Assembly (NCBI GenBank): GCA_963853835.1
Contig: OY970828.1
Coordinates: 19,888,977-19,952,976 of the forward strand
Reading direction: 5' to 3'
Length of the DNA: 64,000 nt
Source: Calendula officinalis
Taxonomy: Eukaryota > Streptophyta > Magnoliopsida > Asterales > Asteraceae
Below the pieces are notes generated by a model. The model made no database searches. It was not told where the DNA came from and saw nothing but the letters and a program-made list of their open reading frames with translations. Both the position numbers and the translations under genes were made by a program. Shown here one piece after another: positions 9,792-22,965 of the stretch (positions are counted from its first letter, which is position 1; each line of letters begins with the position of its first letter).

Positions 9792-10823
9792 ATGGTGGAA
9801 ACAATGAAGAATATGAAGGAGGCAATGATACTGAGCCAAGGAAATCACCCTCCATTGTTGATCCTGAGGATGATACTGATGCTGCCACAGAGCCTATACC
9901 CTCCCCCTACACATGATGATCCAGAAGGGGACATAGGTGGTGATACTGAACCTATTCCTTCCCCATCCAATGATAACAATAAGGGGGAGAAGAGACAAAG
10001 AGAAAGTGAGGTTGATCAACCTGAGCCATCTGCTCAGGGGGAGAAAAGAAGAAAATTAAATGAAGATCAATCTCAACAGCAACAACATCAACAACTCACT
10101 CATACTGAACCACTTCGGGTCCAGTGTGAGAGAAGAAGACAAAGAGGGAGGTCAGTCTTGCAACAACTTGAAGAACCATCTGAGCCATCTGCTCAGGGTG
10201 AGACTAACACTGACCAAACTCATCAAGTTAATACTGAGCCACCTGCTCCTGAAGAGAACAACTTGCAGATTGTGGTATACATGCCATTCATCTGGCCTAT
10301 TGCTGATGATGAAGTCGAAGAACCCAATCCAGTGCCATATCAGAACTTCCTTAACTTTGCACTGGATGTGGCTGATCAAGAAAGCTCTTCCTCATCATCC
10401 TCCGATGATGAAGAGTCTCAAAAACAACCACACTCTCCTCATGCTGAAGTGGCTTCTAGGGCTCCTAGAAGGCCAATTACTAGAAGAATGACAAGAGTGG
10501 TTATGTCCTCTGAGTCAAGTGATGAATCTGATCCAACTCCTTTAATCACCAGACCTAGGAGATCTGTTCATGATACTGAGGAGGTGACTTCTCAAGAGAT
10601 TAAGGATGAGATTGAATCTCAAAAGTTCTTCCCTATCAAGGAAGAAGATCCAGATACTGATACTAAGGCTAGTGTTCCATCAACATCTCACAGAATAACA
10701 AGAAAAGGAGATGATATTCTTCAACAGTATTGGAACATAGTGGCTCAAAGAACAAGGTATAGGGAGAACATAATGGGTATGCTGAGAAACAGAACTTTTC
10801 TCAGTGTGAGGGACATACACTAG
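9792..10823 (+). pseudogene. extra ORF of SIRE, low-complexity middle part
   Basis: 343 codons rich in Pro, Glu, Gln, Ser and Asp. There is a Gln/His run near residues 94-106, a Ser/Asp run (SSSSSSDDEE) near residues 198-208, and basic patches (RRPITRRMTR). It looks disordered. A TAG at 10821-10823 ends it, but the same frame continues to 11462, so this and the next segment were one reading frame. The ATG at 9792 is unlikely to be an authentic start. Confidence 0.5.
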
Positions 10824-11462
10824 CTAAACATTGACATCAACAAAATAAATGTCAAAACTGTTGAGAGGTCCATAGTTGCATTCTGCACTGGACCAGTCAG
10901 TCCTCCCATGAAGATCTTTCTTCATGATATCAAGAATATGGGGCTCCAAGACTGGGTCAAGATTTCCAGATTGATAAGGGAGCTGCCATCAAGATCCTTT
11001 GAAGCCCAAATGATGGTGGATGAAATATGGGTTGTTTCTACAGTATGCTTTGAGAAAGGCATATTATATCAAGAAGATTACAGGGCACTCAGTGTGATGA
11101 CTGAGGCTTACAAGAATAATAAACTTGAATGCCTTAACTCATTTAGATTTTTTAACTCATACCCTGTACCTCCTAACCTTGTTTTCCAGGATCAAAAGAG
11201 CACCATATATCCAACCTCTAGATATATGTACACTGACCTAGAGGATAGGGAGTGCTTTATTACTGAAGAAGATATGCCAAAAGCACATATCAGTCATCTA
11301 GTGGGACTGAAGTGGATGATAACCAAGAAGGAGGATTCTTGGCTCAGAAAGAAGATTGTTGATGTGCTCAATAACAGGCAGGATGAACTGAAAAGAAGAG
11401 AAGAGGTCATCCATATCAAGAAAGTGGTCTTCTATGAGCTTGAATCCATCAACAAACAATGA
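10824..11462 (+). pseudogene. extra ORF of SIRE, C-terminal domain
   Basis: In frame with the preceding segment after one TAG; the first Met in it is at 10908. It is a well-ordered composition with Trp and aromatic residues (LQDWVKISRLIRELPSR, RFFNSYPVPPN, LVGLKWMITKKEDSW) and a charged tail ending KQ. It stops at 11460-11462, 84 bp before the 3' LTR. The last part is duplicated at 42801-43174 with about eight nucleotide differences. No known function is recognised. Confidence 0.6.
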
Positions 11463-11534
11463 AGAAGATGAAGACTCTGCTGCCTAATTAGTTTTTGTTT
11501 AAATTTCACTTTGTAATTATCTTGTAACCATTAG

Positions 11535-11546
11535 ATAGGGGGAGAT
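11535..11546 (+). other. polypurine tract of SIRE
   Basis: ATAGGGGGAGAT immediately precedes the LTR start TGTTAAGG at 11547. This is the plus-strand priming site; GGGGGAGAT-TGTTA is a classic copia arrangement. Confidence 0.9.
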
Positions 11547-12031
11547 TGTTAAGGCAAAAAGCCTTACCCCATTAGAATCTTAAGATAACACGACAACCTA
11601 GACTAGCTTAGAATAGTTTGTAGAATATATTAGCTAAGTCTCGGTGTGATACTGAGTGGGTAGTATTGGCCACTCAGTATCAGTACTCATAATTGGAAAT
11701 CCAATACTGAGTGGAAGGACTGAATTACAATCTCATATGTAACTGACTAGATCAAATCCCTTGATCTTAGTCATATTCCTTGTCCGGTCCTTCCGTTACT
11801 CCTTTGCCCATCTTGTAAGATCTCTATATCATTATAATTAGAGATCACTTGGTCTTGTTTACACGTTCATTCACATACTTTGTAATTATTCAGTGGTCTT
11901 GTTTTTTCGCAACAAGCCACACTTAGTGGAATATTACGTTTGACTATATTCTTGTGTTCAGTACATTATTTGTCTTAAGTAATCTAATTCTATCTAAATA
12001 CTATACAAACCAGGGTTGTTGTGACCTAACA
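11547..12031 (+). repeat. 3' LTR of SIRE element, 485 bp
   Basis: Starts TGTTA after the polypurine tract and ends TAACA at 12031, where satellite begins. Near its start TAAGGC-AAAAA-GCCTTA forms a hairpin (11550-11566). It carries the three-arm dyad at 11648-11714. A hairpin GATCTCTA/TAGAGATC (11819-11846) holds a TATA-like AT-rich loop. An exact-length copy lies at 43259-43743 with three mismatches noted by eye. Confidence 0.9.
11648..11714 (+). other. mutually exclusive hairpins in SIRE LTR
   Basis: Arm A is GATACTGAGTGG (11648-11659), arm B CCACTCAGTATC (11670-11681) and arm C ATACTGAGTGG (11704-11714). A-B is a perfect 12 bp stem with a 10-nt loop. B-C is a perfect 11 bp stem. In the duplicated LTR at 43259 the only nearby change is in the A-B loop. 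Confidence 0.75.
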
Positions 12032-13049
12032 TTGGTCATAGCTAGTGGTCAAAATCATTCATGGGGCACTCGAATGGGTTTACTTATAGGTTATCGGTCA
12101 TAGTTAATGGTTAAAATGGTTAACGGGCTATTTGTATGGGTAATGGACACCAATTAAGGTTTAAAATGGATAATTATAGGTTATTGGTCATAGCTAGTGG
12201 TCAAAATCGTTCATGGGGCATTCGTATGGGTTCTAGACACCAATTACAGTTTAAAATATGGACACTTATAAGTTATTGGTCATAGCTAGTGGTTATAATG
12301 GTTCACATGCCATTTGTATGGGCTATGAACGCTATTACGGTTTAACAAGGATACTTATAGGCTATTGGTCGAAGCTAGTGGTTATAATGGTTCACGTGCC
12401 ATTCGTATGGACTATGGACGCTAATTACGGTTTAACATGGATACTTATAGGTTATTGGTCGAAGCTCGTGGTTATAATGGTTCACGGGCCATTCGTATGT
12501 GTAATGGACACCAATTAATGTTTAAAATGGATACTTATAGGTTATTGGTCATAGCTAGTGGCCAAAATCGTTCACGGGGCATTCGTATGAGTTCTAGACA
12601 CCAATTACAGTTTAAAAAATGGATATATGGGTTATTGTTCATAGCTAGTGGTCAAAATCGTGTGGTTTCTAGACAACAATTACAGTTTAGAACATGGATA
12701 CTTATAGGTTATTGGTCATAGCTATTGGTTATAATGGTTCACAGGCCATTTGTATGGGCTATGGACGTTAATTACGGTTTAACAAGGATACTTATAGGTT
12801 ATTGGTCGAAACGAGTGGTTATAATGGTTCACGGGCCATTCATATGGGATATGGATGCTAATTACGGTTTAACAAGGATACTTATAGGTTATTGGTCGTA
12901 GCTAGGGTTTATAATTGTTCACGGGCCACTCGTATGGGTAATGGACCCCAATTAAGGTTCAAAATGGATACTTATAGGTTATTGGTCGATGCTAGTGATT
13001 ATAATGGTTCACGAGCCATTCGTATGGGTTCTAGACCCCAATTACAGTT

Positions 13050-16000
13050 TAAAAATGGATACTTATAGGTTATTGGTCATAGCTAGTGGTCAAAATCATT
13101 CACGGGACATTCGTATGGGTTCTAGACAGCAATAACAATTTAAAAAATGGATACTTATAGGTTATTGGTCATAGCTAGTGGTTATAATGGTTCACGGGCC
13201 ATTCGCATGGGTTATGGACGCCAATTAAGGTTTAACATGGATACTTATAGGTTATTGGGCGTAGCTAGTGGTTATAATGGTTCACGGGCCATTCGTATGG
13301 GTTATCGACACCAATTATGCTTTAAAATCGATACTTATAGGCTATTGGTCATAGCTAGTGGTCAAAATCATTCACGGGGCATTCGTATGAGTTCTAGAAA
13401 CCAATTCAAGTTTAAAAAATGGATACTTATAGGTTATTGGTCATAGCTAGTGGTTATAATGGTTCACGTGCCATTCGTATGAACTATGGACGCTAATTAT
13501 GGTTTAACAATGATACTTATAGGTTATTAGTCGAAGCTAGTGGTTATAATGGTTCAGAGCCATTCGTATGTGTAATGGACACCATTTAATGTTTAAAATG
13601 GATACTTATAGGTTATTGATTATAGCTAGTCGTCAAAATCATTCACGGGGTATTCGTATGGGTTCTAGACACGAATTAGAGTTTAAAAAATGGATACTTA
13701 TAGGTTATTGATCATAGCTAGTGGTTATAATGGTTCACGGGCCATTTGTATGGGTTATCAACACCAATTACAGTTTAAAAAATGGATAGTTATAGGTTAT
13801 TGGTCGTAGCTAGTGGTTAAAATGGTTCACAGGCCATTTGAATGGGTAATGGACACCAATTAAGGTTTAAAATAGATACTTATAGGTTATTGGTTATAGC
13901 TAGTGGTCAAAATCATTCACGAGGCATTCGTATGGGTTCTAGACACCAATTACAGTTTAAGAAATGGATACTTATAGGTTATTAGTCATAGCTAGTAGTT
14001 ATAAAGGTTTACGGGCCATTTGTATGAGTTATCAACACCCATTACAATTTAAAAAATGGATACTAATAGGTTATTGGATATAGCTAGTGGTTATAATGGT
14101 TCACGGGCCATTCATATGGGCTATGGACGCTAATTACGGTTAAAAAAGGATACTTATAGGTTATTGGTCGAAGCTAGTTGTTATAATGGTTCACGGGCCA
14201 GTCGTATGGGTAATGGACACCAATTAAGGTTTAAAATGGATACTTATAGGTTATTGGTCGAAGCTAGTGATTATAATGGTTCACGGTCCATTCGTATGGG
14301 TAATGGAAACCAATTAAGGTTTAAAATGGATACTTATAAGTTATTGGTCATAGCTAGTGGTTATAATGGTTCACGGGCCATTTGTATGGGTTATCAACAC
14401 AAATTACAGTTTAAAAAATGGATACTTATAGGTTATTGGTTATAGCTAGTGGTTATAATGGTTCACGGGCCATTCGTAAGGGCTATGGACGCCAATTACG
14501 GTTTAACATTGATACTTATAGGTTATTGGTCATAGCTATTGGTCAAAATGATTCACGGGGCATTCGTATGGGTTCTAGACACCAATTACAATTTAAAAAA
14601 TGGATACTTATAGGTTATCAGTCATAGCTAGTGGTTATAATGGTTCACGGGCTAAACGTATGGGTAATGGACACCAATTAAGGTTTAAAATGGATACTTA
14701 TAGGTAATGGTCATAGCTAGTGGTCAAAATTGTTCATGGGGAATTCGTATGGGTTGTAGACACCAATTACAGTTTAAAAATGGATACTTATAGGTTATTG
14801 GTCATATCTAGTGGTCAAAATCATTCATGGGACATTCGTATGGGTTCTAGACATCAATAACAGTTTAAAAAATGGATACTTATAGGTTATTGGTCGTAGC
14901 TAGGGTTTATAATGGTTCACGGGACATTCGTATAGGTAATGGGCCCCAATTAAGGTTTAAAATGGATACTTATAGGTTATTGGTCGAAGCTAGTGATTAT
15001 AATGGTTCACGGGCCATTCGTATGGATAATGGACAATTAAGGTTTAAAATGGATACTTATAAGTTATTGGTCATAGCTAGTTGTGAAAATTGTTCATGGG
15101 GCATTCGTATGGGTTGTAGACACCAATTACAGTTTAAAAATGGATACTTATAGGTTATTGGTCTTAGCTAGTGGTAAAAATCATTCACAGGACATTCATA
15201 TGGGTTCTAGACAGCAATAACAGTTTAAAAAATGGATACTTATAGGTTATTGGTCATAGCTAGTGGTTATAATGGTTCACGGGCCATTCGCATGGGTTAT
15301 GGACGCCAATTAAGGTTTAACATGGATACTTATAGGTTATTGGGCGTAGCTAGTGGTTATAATGGTTCACGGGCCATTCGTATGGGTTATCGACACCAAT
15401 TATGCTTTAAAATCGATACTTATAGGCTATTGGTCATAGCTAGTGGTCAAAATCATTCACGGGGCATTCGTATGAGTTCTAGAAACCAATTCAAGTTTAA
15501 AAAATGGATACTTATAGGTTATTGGTCATAGCTAGTGGTTATAATGGTTCACGTGCCATTCGTATGGACTATGGACGCTAATTACGGTTTAACAATGATA
15601 CTTATAGGTCATTAGTCGTAGCTAGTGGTTATAATGGTTCAGAGCCATTCGTATGTGTAATGGACACCATTTAATGTTTAAAATGGATACTTATAGGTTA
15701 TTGGTCATAGCTAGTCGTCAAAATCATTCACGGGGCATTCGTATGGGTTCTAGAAACGAATTAGAGTTTAAATAATGGATACTTATAGGTTATTGATCAT
15801 AGCTAGTGGTTATAAAGGTTTACGGGCCATTTGTATGAGTTATCAACACCCATTACAATTTAAAAAATGGATACTAATAGGTTATTGGATATAGCTAGTG
15901 GTTAAAATGGTTCACGGGCCATTCCTATGGGCTATGGACGCTAATTACGGTTTAAAAAGGATACTTATAGGTTATTGGTCGAAGCTAGTTGTTATAATGG

Positions 16001-16560
16001 TTCACGGGCCAGTCGTATGGGTAATGGACACCAATTAAGGTTTAAAATGGATACTTATAGGTTATTGGTCGAAGCTAGTGATTATAATGGTTCACGGTCC
16101 ATTCGTATGGGTAATGGAAACCAACTAAGGTTTAAAATGGATACTTATAAGTTATTGGTCATAGCTAGTGGTTATAATGGTTCACGGGCCATTTGTATGG
16201 GTTATCAACACAAATTACAGTTTAAAAAATGGATACTTATAGGTTATTGGTTAAAGCTAGTGGTTATAATGGTTCACGGGCCATTCGTAAGGGCTATGGA
16301 CGCCAATTTCGGTTTAACATCGATACTTATAGGTTATTGGTCATAGCTATTGGTCAAAATCATTCACGGGGCATTCGTATGGGTTCTAGATACCAATTAC
16401 AATTTAAAAAATGGATACTTATAGGTTATCGGTCATAGCTAGTGGTTATAATGGTTCACGGGCTAAACGTATGGGTAATGGACACCAATTAAGGTTTAAA
16501 ATGGATACTTATAGGTAATGGTCATAGCTAGTGGTCAAAATTGTTCATGGGGAATTCGTA
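13050..16560 (+). repeat. about 2.09 kb higher-order duplication in satellite
   Basis: Sequence from about 13050 recurs from about 15135 (offset 2085 bp). After about 15.8 kb the second copy lacks roughly 274 bp (three monomers) and continues at offset 1811 to about 16560. The second unit has no direct counterpart in duplicated copy 2, so it probably arose after the large duplication. Confidence 0.65.
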
Positions 16561-19500
16561 TAGGTACTAGACACCAATTACAGTTTGAAATATGGATACT
16601 TATAAGTTATTGGTCATAGCTAGTGGTTATAATGGTTCACGGGCGTTTCATATGGGCTATGAACGCTAATTATGATTTAAGAAGGATACTTATAGGTTAT
16701 TGGTCATAGCTATTGGTTATAATGGTTCACGGGCCATTCTTATGGGCTCTGGATGCTAATTACGGTTTAACAAGGATACTTATAGGTTATTGGTCGTAGC
16801 TAGGGTTTATAATGGTTCACGGGCCATTCGTATAGGTAATGGGCCCCAATTAAGGTTTAAAATGGATACTTATAGGTTATTGGTCGAAGCTAGTGATTAT
16901 AATGGTTCACGGGCCATTCGTATGGATAATGGACAATTAAGGTTTAAAATGGATACTTATAAGTTATTGGTCATAGCTAGTGGTGAAAATTGTTCATGGG
17001 GCATTTGTATGGGTTGTAGACACCAATTACAGTTTAAAAAATGGATACTTATAGGTTATTGGTCATAGCTAGTGGTTATAATGGTTCACGGGCCATTCTT
17101 ATGGGTTATGAACGCTAATTACGGTTTAAGAAGGATACTTATAGGTTATTGGTCGAAGCTAGTGGTTATAATGGTTCACGGGTCATCCGTATGGGTTATG
17201 AATGCTAATTACGGTTTAACAAGGATATTTATAGGTTATTGGTTGAAGCTAGTGGTTATAATGCTTCACCGGCCATTCGTATGTGTAATGGACACCAATT
17301 AATGTTTAAAATGGATACTTATAGGTTATTGGTCATAGCTAATGGTCAAAATCGTTCACGGGGCATTCGTATGGGTTCTAGACACCAATTACAGTTTAAA
17401 AAATGGGTACTAATAGGTTATTTGTCATAGCTATTGGTTATAATTGTTCACGGGCCATTCGATGGACTATGGACGCTAATTACGGTTTAACAAGGATACT
17501 TATAGGTTATTGGTTGAAACGAGTGGTTATAATGGTTCACGGGCCATTCGTATGGGATATGGATGCTAATTACGGTTTAACAAGGATACTTATAGGTTAT
17601 TGGTCGTAGCTAGGGTTTATAATTCTTCACGGGCCATTCGTATAGGTAATGGACCCCAATTAAGGTTTAAAATGGATACTTATAGGTTATTGGTCGAAGC
17701 TAGTGATTATAAGGGTTAACGGGCCATTCGTATGGGTTCTAGACCCCAATTATAGTTTAAAAAATGGATACTTATAGGTTATTGGTCATAGCTAGTGGTC
17801 AAAATCATTCACGGGACATTCGTATGGGTTCTAGACAGCAATAACAGTTTAAAAAATGGATACTTATAGGTTATTGGTCGTAGCTCGTGGTTATAATAGT
17901 TCACGGGCCATTCGTATGGGCTATGGACGCCAATTAAGGTTTAACATGGATACTTATAGGTTATTGGGCGTAGCTAGTGCTTATAATGGTTCACGGGCCA
18001 TTCGTATGGGTTATCGACACCAATTAAGCTTTAAAATCAATACTTATAGGTTATTGGTCATAGCTAGTGGTCAAAATCATTCACGGGGCATTCGTATGAG
18101 TTCTAGAAACCAATTCAAGTTTAAAAAATGGATACTTATAGGTTATTGGTCATAGCTAGTGGTTATAATGGTTCACGTGCCATTCGTATGGACTATGGAC
18201 GCTAATTACGGTTTAACAATGATACTTATAGGTCATTAGTCGTAGCTAGTGGTTATAATGGTTCAGAGCCATTCGTATGTGTAATGGACACCATTTAATG
18301 TTTAAAATGGATACTTGTAGGTTATTGGTCATAGCTAGTCGTCAAAATCGTTCACGGGGCATTCGTATGGGTTCTAGACACGAGTTAGAGTTTAAATAAT
18401 GGATACTTATAGGTTGTTAGTCATAGCTAGTAGTTATAAAGGTTTACGGGCCATTTGTATGAGTTATCAACACCCATTACAATTTAAAAAATGGATACTA
18501 ATAGGTTATTGGATATAGCTAGTGGTTATAATGGTTCACGGGCCATTCCTATGGGCTATGGACGCTAATTACGGTTTAAAAAGGATACTTATAGGTTATT
18601 GGTCGAAGCTAGTTGTTATAATGGTTCACGGGCCAGTCGTATGGGTAATGGACACCAATTAAGGTTTAAAATGGATACTTATAGGTTATTGGTCATAACT
18701 AGTGGTCAAAATCGTCCATGGGGCATTCGTATGGGTTCTAGACACGAGTTAGAGTTTAAAAAATGGATACTTATAGGTTATTGGTCATAGCTAGTGGTTA
18801 TAATGCTTCACGGGCCATTTGTATGGGTTATCAACACAAATTACAGTTTAAAAAATGGATACTAATAGGTTATTGGTTATAGCTAGTGGTTATAATGGTT
18901 CACGGGCCATTCGTAAGGGCTATGGACGCCAATTACGGTTTAACATGGATACTTATAGGTTATTGGTCATAGCTAGGGGTCAAAATCATTCACGGGGCAT
19001 TCATATGGGTTCTAGACACCAATTACGGTTTAAAATATGGATACTTATAAGTTATTGGTCATAGCTTGTGGTTATAATGGTTCACGGGCGTTTCGTATGG
19101 GCTATGAACGCTAATTACGGTTTAAAAGGGATACTTATAGGTTATTGGTCATAGCTATTGGTTATAATGGTTCACGGGCTAATCGTATGGGTAATGGACA
19201 CTAATTAAGGTTTAAAATGGATACTTATAGGTTATTGGTCATAGCTAGTGGTCAAAATTGTTCATGGGGAATTCATATGGGTACTAGACACCAATTACGG
19301 TTTAAAATATGGATACTTATAAGTTATTGGTCATAGCTAGTGGTTATAATGGTTCACGGGCGTTTCGTATGGGCTATGAACGCTAATTACGATTTAAGAG
19401 GGATACTTATAGGATATTGGTCATAGCTATTGGTTATAATAGTTCACAGGCCATTCTTATGGGCTATGGACGCTAATTACAGTTTAACAGGGATACTTAT

Positions 19501-20939
19501 AGGTTAATGGTCGTAGCTAGGGTTTATAATGGTTCACGGGCCATTCGTATGGGTAATGGACCCCAATTAAGGTTTAAAATGGATACTTATAGGTTATTGG
19601 TCGAAGCTAGTGATTATAATGGTTCACGGGCCATTCGTATGGATAATGGACACCAATTAAGGTTTAAAATGGATGCTTATAAGTTATTGGTCACAGCTAG
19701 TGGTGAAAATTGTTCATGAGGCATTCGTATGGGTTCTAGACACCAATTATAGTTTAAAAAATGGATACTTATAGGTTATTGGTCATAGCTAGTGGTTATA
19801 ATGTTTCACGGGCCATTCGTATGGGCTATGAACGCTAATTACGGTTTAAGAAGAATACTTATAGGTTATTGGTCGAAGCTAGTGGTTATAATGGTTCACG
19901 GGCCATTCGTATGGGTTATGAATGCTAATTACGGTTTAACAAGGATATTTATAGGTTATTGGTTGAAGCTAGTGGTTATAATGCTTCACCCGCCATTCGT
20001 AAGTGTAATGGACACCAATTTATGTTTAAAATGGATACTTATAGGTTATTGGTCATAGCTAGTGGTCAAAATCATTCACGGGGCATTCGTATGGGTTCTA
20101 GACACCAATTACAGTTTAACAAATGGGTACTAATAGGTTATTTGTCATAGCTATTGGTTATAATTGTTCACGGGCCATTCGTATGGACTATGGACGCTAA
20201 TTACGGTTTAACAAGGATACTTATAGGTATTGGTCAAAACTAGTGGTTATAATGGTTCACGGGCCATTCGTATGGGTAATGGACTCCAATTAAGGTTTAA
20301 AATGGATACTTATAAGTTATTGGTCATAGCTAGTGGTCAAAATCGTTCACTGGCATTCGTATGGGTTCTAGACACCAATTACAGTTTAAAAAAAGGATAC
20401 TTATAGGTTATTGGTCATAGCTAGTGGTTATAATGGTTCACGGGCAATTTGTAAGGGTTATCAACACCAATTACAGTTTAAAAAATGGATACTTATAGGT
20501 TATTGGTTATAGCTAGTGGTTATAATGGTTCACGGGCCATTCGTATGGGTAATGGACACCAATTAAGGTTTAAAATAGATACTAATAAGTTATTGGTTAT
20601 AGCTAGTGGTCAAAATCATTCACGAGGCATTCGTATGGGTTCTAGACACCAATTACAGTTTAAGAAATAGATACTTATAGGTTATTAGTCATAGCTAGTA
20701 GTTATAAAGGTTTACGGGCCATTTGTATGAGTTATCAACACCCATTACAATATAAAAAATGGATACTAATAGGTTATTGGATGTATATAGTGGTTATAAT
20801 GGTTCACGGGCCATTCCTATGGGCTATGGACGCTAATTACGGTTTAAAAAGGATACTTATAGGTTATTGGTCGAAGATAGTTGTTATAAAGGTTCACGGG
20901 CCAGTCGTATGGGTAATGGACACCAATTAAGGTTTAAAA

Positions 20940-22965
20940 TGGATACGTATAGGTTATTGGTCATAGCTAGTGGTCAAAATCATTCACGGGGCATTCGTAT
21001 GGCTTCTAGACACGAATTAGAGTTTAAAAAATGGATACTTACAGGTTATTGGTCATAGCTAGTGGTTATAATGGTTCACGGGCCATTCGTATGGGCTATG
21101 GACGCCAATTAAGGTTTAACATGGATACTTAAAGGTTATTGGGCGTAGCTAGTGGTTATAATGGTTCACGGGCCATTCGTATGGGTTATCGACACCAATT
21201 AAGTTTTTAAATCGATACTTATAGGTTATTGGTCATTGCTAGTGGTCAAAATTATTCACGGGGCATTCGTATGAGTTCTAGAAACCAATTTAAGTTTAAA
21301 AAATGGATACTTATAGGTTATTAGTCATAGCTAGTGGTTATAATGGTTCACGTGCCATTCGTATGGACTATGGACGCTAATTACGGTTTAATAATGATAC
21401 TTATAGGTTATTAGTCAAAGCTAGTGGTTATAATGGTTCAGAGCCATTCGTATGTGTAATGGACACCATTTAATGTTTAAAATGGATACTTATAGGTTAT
21501 TGGTCATAACTAGTGGTCAAAATCGTCCACGGGGCATTCATATGGGTTCTAGACACGAGTTAGAGTTTAAAAAATGGATACTTATAGGTTATTGGTCATA
21601 GCTAGTGGTTATAATGCTTCACGGGCCATTTGTATGGGTTATCAACTCAAATTACAGTTTAAAAAATGGATACTAATAGGTTATTGGTTATAGCTAGTGG
21701 TTATAATGGTTCACGGGCCATTCGTAAGGGCTATGGACGCCAATTACGGTTTAACATGGATACTTATAGGTTATTGGTCATAGCTAGGGGTCAAAATCAT
21801 TCCCGGGGCATTCGTATGGGTTCTAGACACCAATTACAATTTAAAAAATGGATACTTATAGGTTATCGGTCATAGCTATTGGTTATAATGGTTCACGGGC
21901 TAATTGTATGGGTAATGGACACCAAATAAGGTTTAAAATGGATACTTATAGGTTATTGGTCATAGCTAGTGGTCAAAATCATTCACGGGGCATTCGTATG
22001 GCTTCTAGACACGAATTAGAGTTTAAAAAATGGATACTTACAGGTTATTGGTCATAGCTAGTGTTTATAATGGTTCACGGGCCATTCGTATGGGCTATGG
22101 ACGCCAATTAAGGTTTAACATGGATACTTAAAGGTTATTGGGCGTAGCTAGTGGTTATAATGGTTCACGGGCCATTCGTATGGGTTATCGACACCAATTA
22201 AGTTTTAAAATCGATACTTATAGGTTATTGGTCATAGCTAGTGGTCAAAATTATTCACGGGGCATTCGTATGAGTTCTAGAAACCAATTTAAGTTTAAAA
22301 AATGGATACTTATAGGTTATTAGTCATAGCTAGTGGTTATAATGGTTCACGTGCCATTCGTATGGACTATGGACGCTAATTACGGTTTAATAATGATACT
22401 TATAGGTTATTAGTCAAAGCTAGTGGTTATAATGGTTCAGAGCCATTCGTATGTGTAATGGACACCATTTAATGTTTAAAATGGATACTTATAGGTTATT
22501 GGTCATAACTAGTGGTCAAAATCGTCCACGGGGCATTCGTATGGGTTCTAGACACGAGTTAGAGTTTAAAAAATGGATACTTATAGGTTATTGGTCATAG
22601 CTAGTGGTTATAATGCTTCACGGGCCATTTGTATGGGTTATCAACTCAAATTACAGTTTAAAAAATGGATACTAATAGGTTATTGGTTATAGCTAGTGGT
22701 TATAATGGTTCACGGGCCATTCGTAAGGGCTATGGACGCCAATTACGGTTTAACATGGATACTTATATGTTATTGGTCATAGCTAGGGGTCAAAATCATT
22801 CACGGGGCATTCGTATGGGTTCTAGATACCTATTACAATTTAAAAAATGGATACTTATAGGTTATCGGTCATAGCTATTGGTTATAATGGTTCACGGGCT
22901 AATCGTATGGGTAATGGACATCAAATAAGGTTTAAAATGGATACTTATAGGTTATTGGTCATAGC
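20940..22965 (+). repeat. 999 bp higher-order tandem duplication (11-mer)
   Basis: About 20940-21966 recurs at 21940-22965 with offset 999 bp, equal to 11 monomers. Differences noted are few scattered substitutions. Both copies share rare monomer variants such as GTATGGCTTCTAGACACG. Confidence 0.75.

Larger units (their letters stand above)
1766..12031 (+). mobile_element. SIRE-lineage Ty1/copia retrotransposon, 5'-truncated in the window
   Basis: The order is gag, protease, integrase, RT, RNase H, then a long extra ORF, polypurine tract and 3' LTR. That is copia order with the extra 3' ORF typical of the SIRE lineage. RT motifs (QMDVKSAFLNGKL, YVDD) and the RNase H C-terminus fit that lineage. 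The 5' LTR and the gag N-terminus are missing because LTR A abuts the gag at 1765. Coding regions carry many stops and frameshifts, so the copy is dead. The 3' LTR ends directly in satellite, so the element had inserted into the satellite array. Confidence 0.85.
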
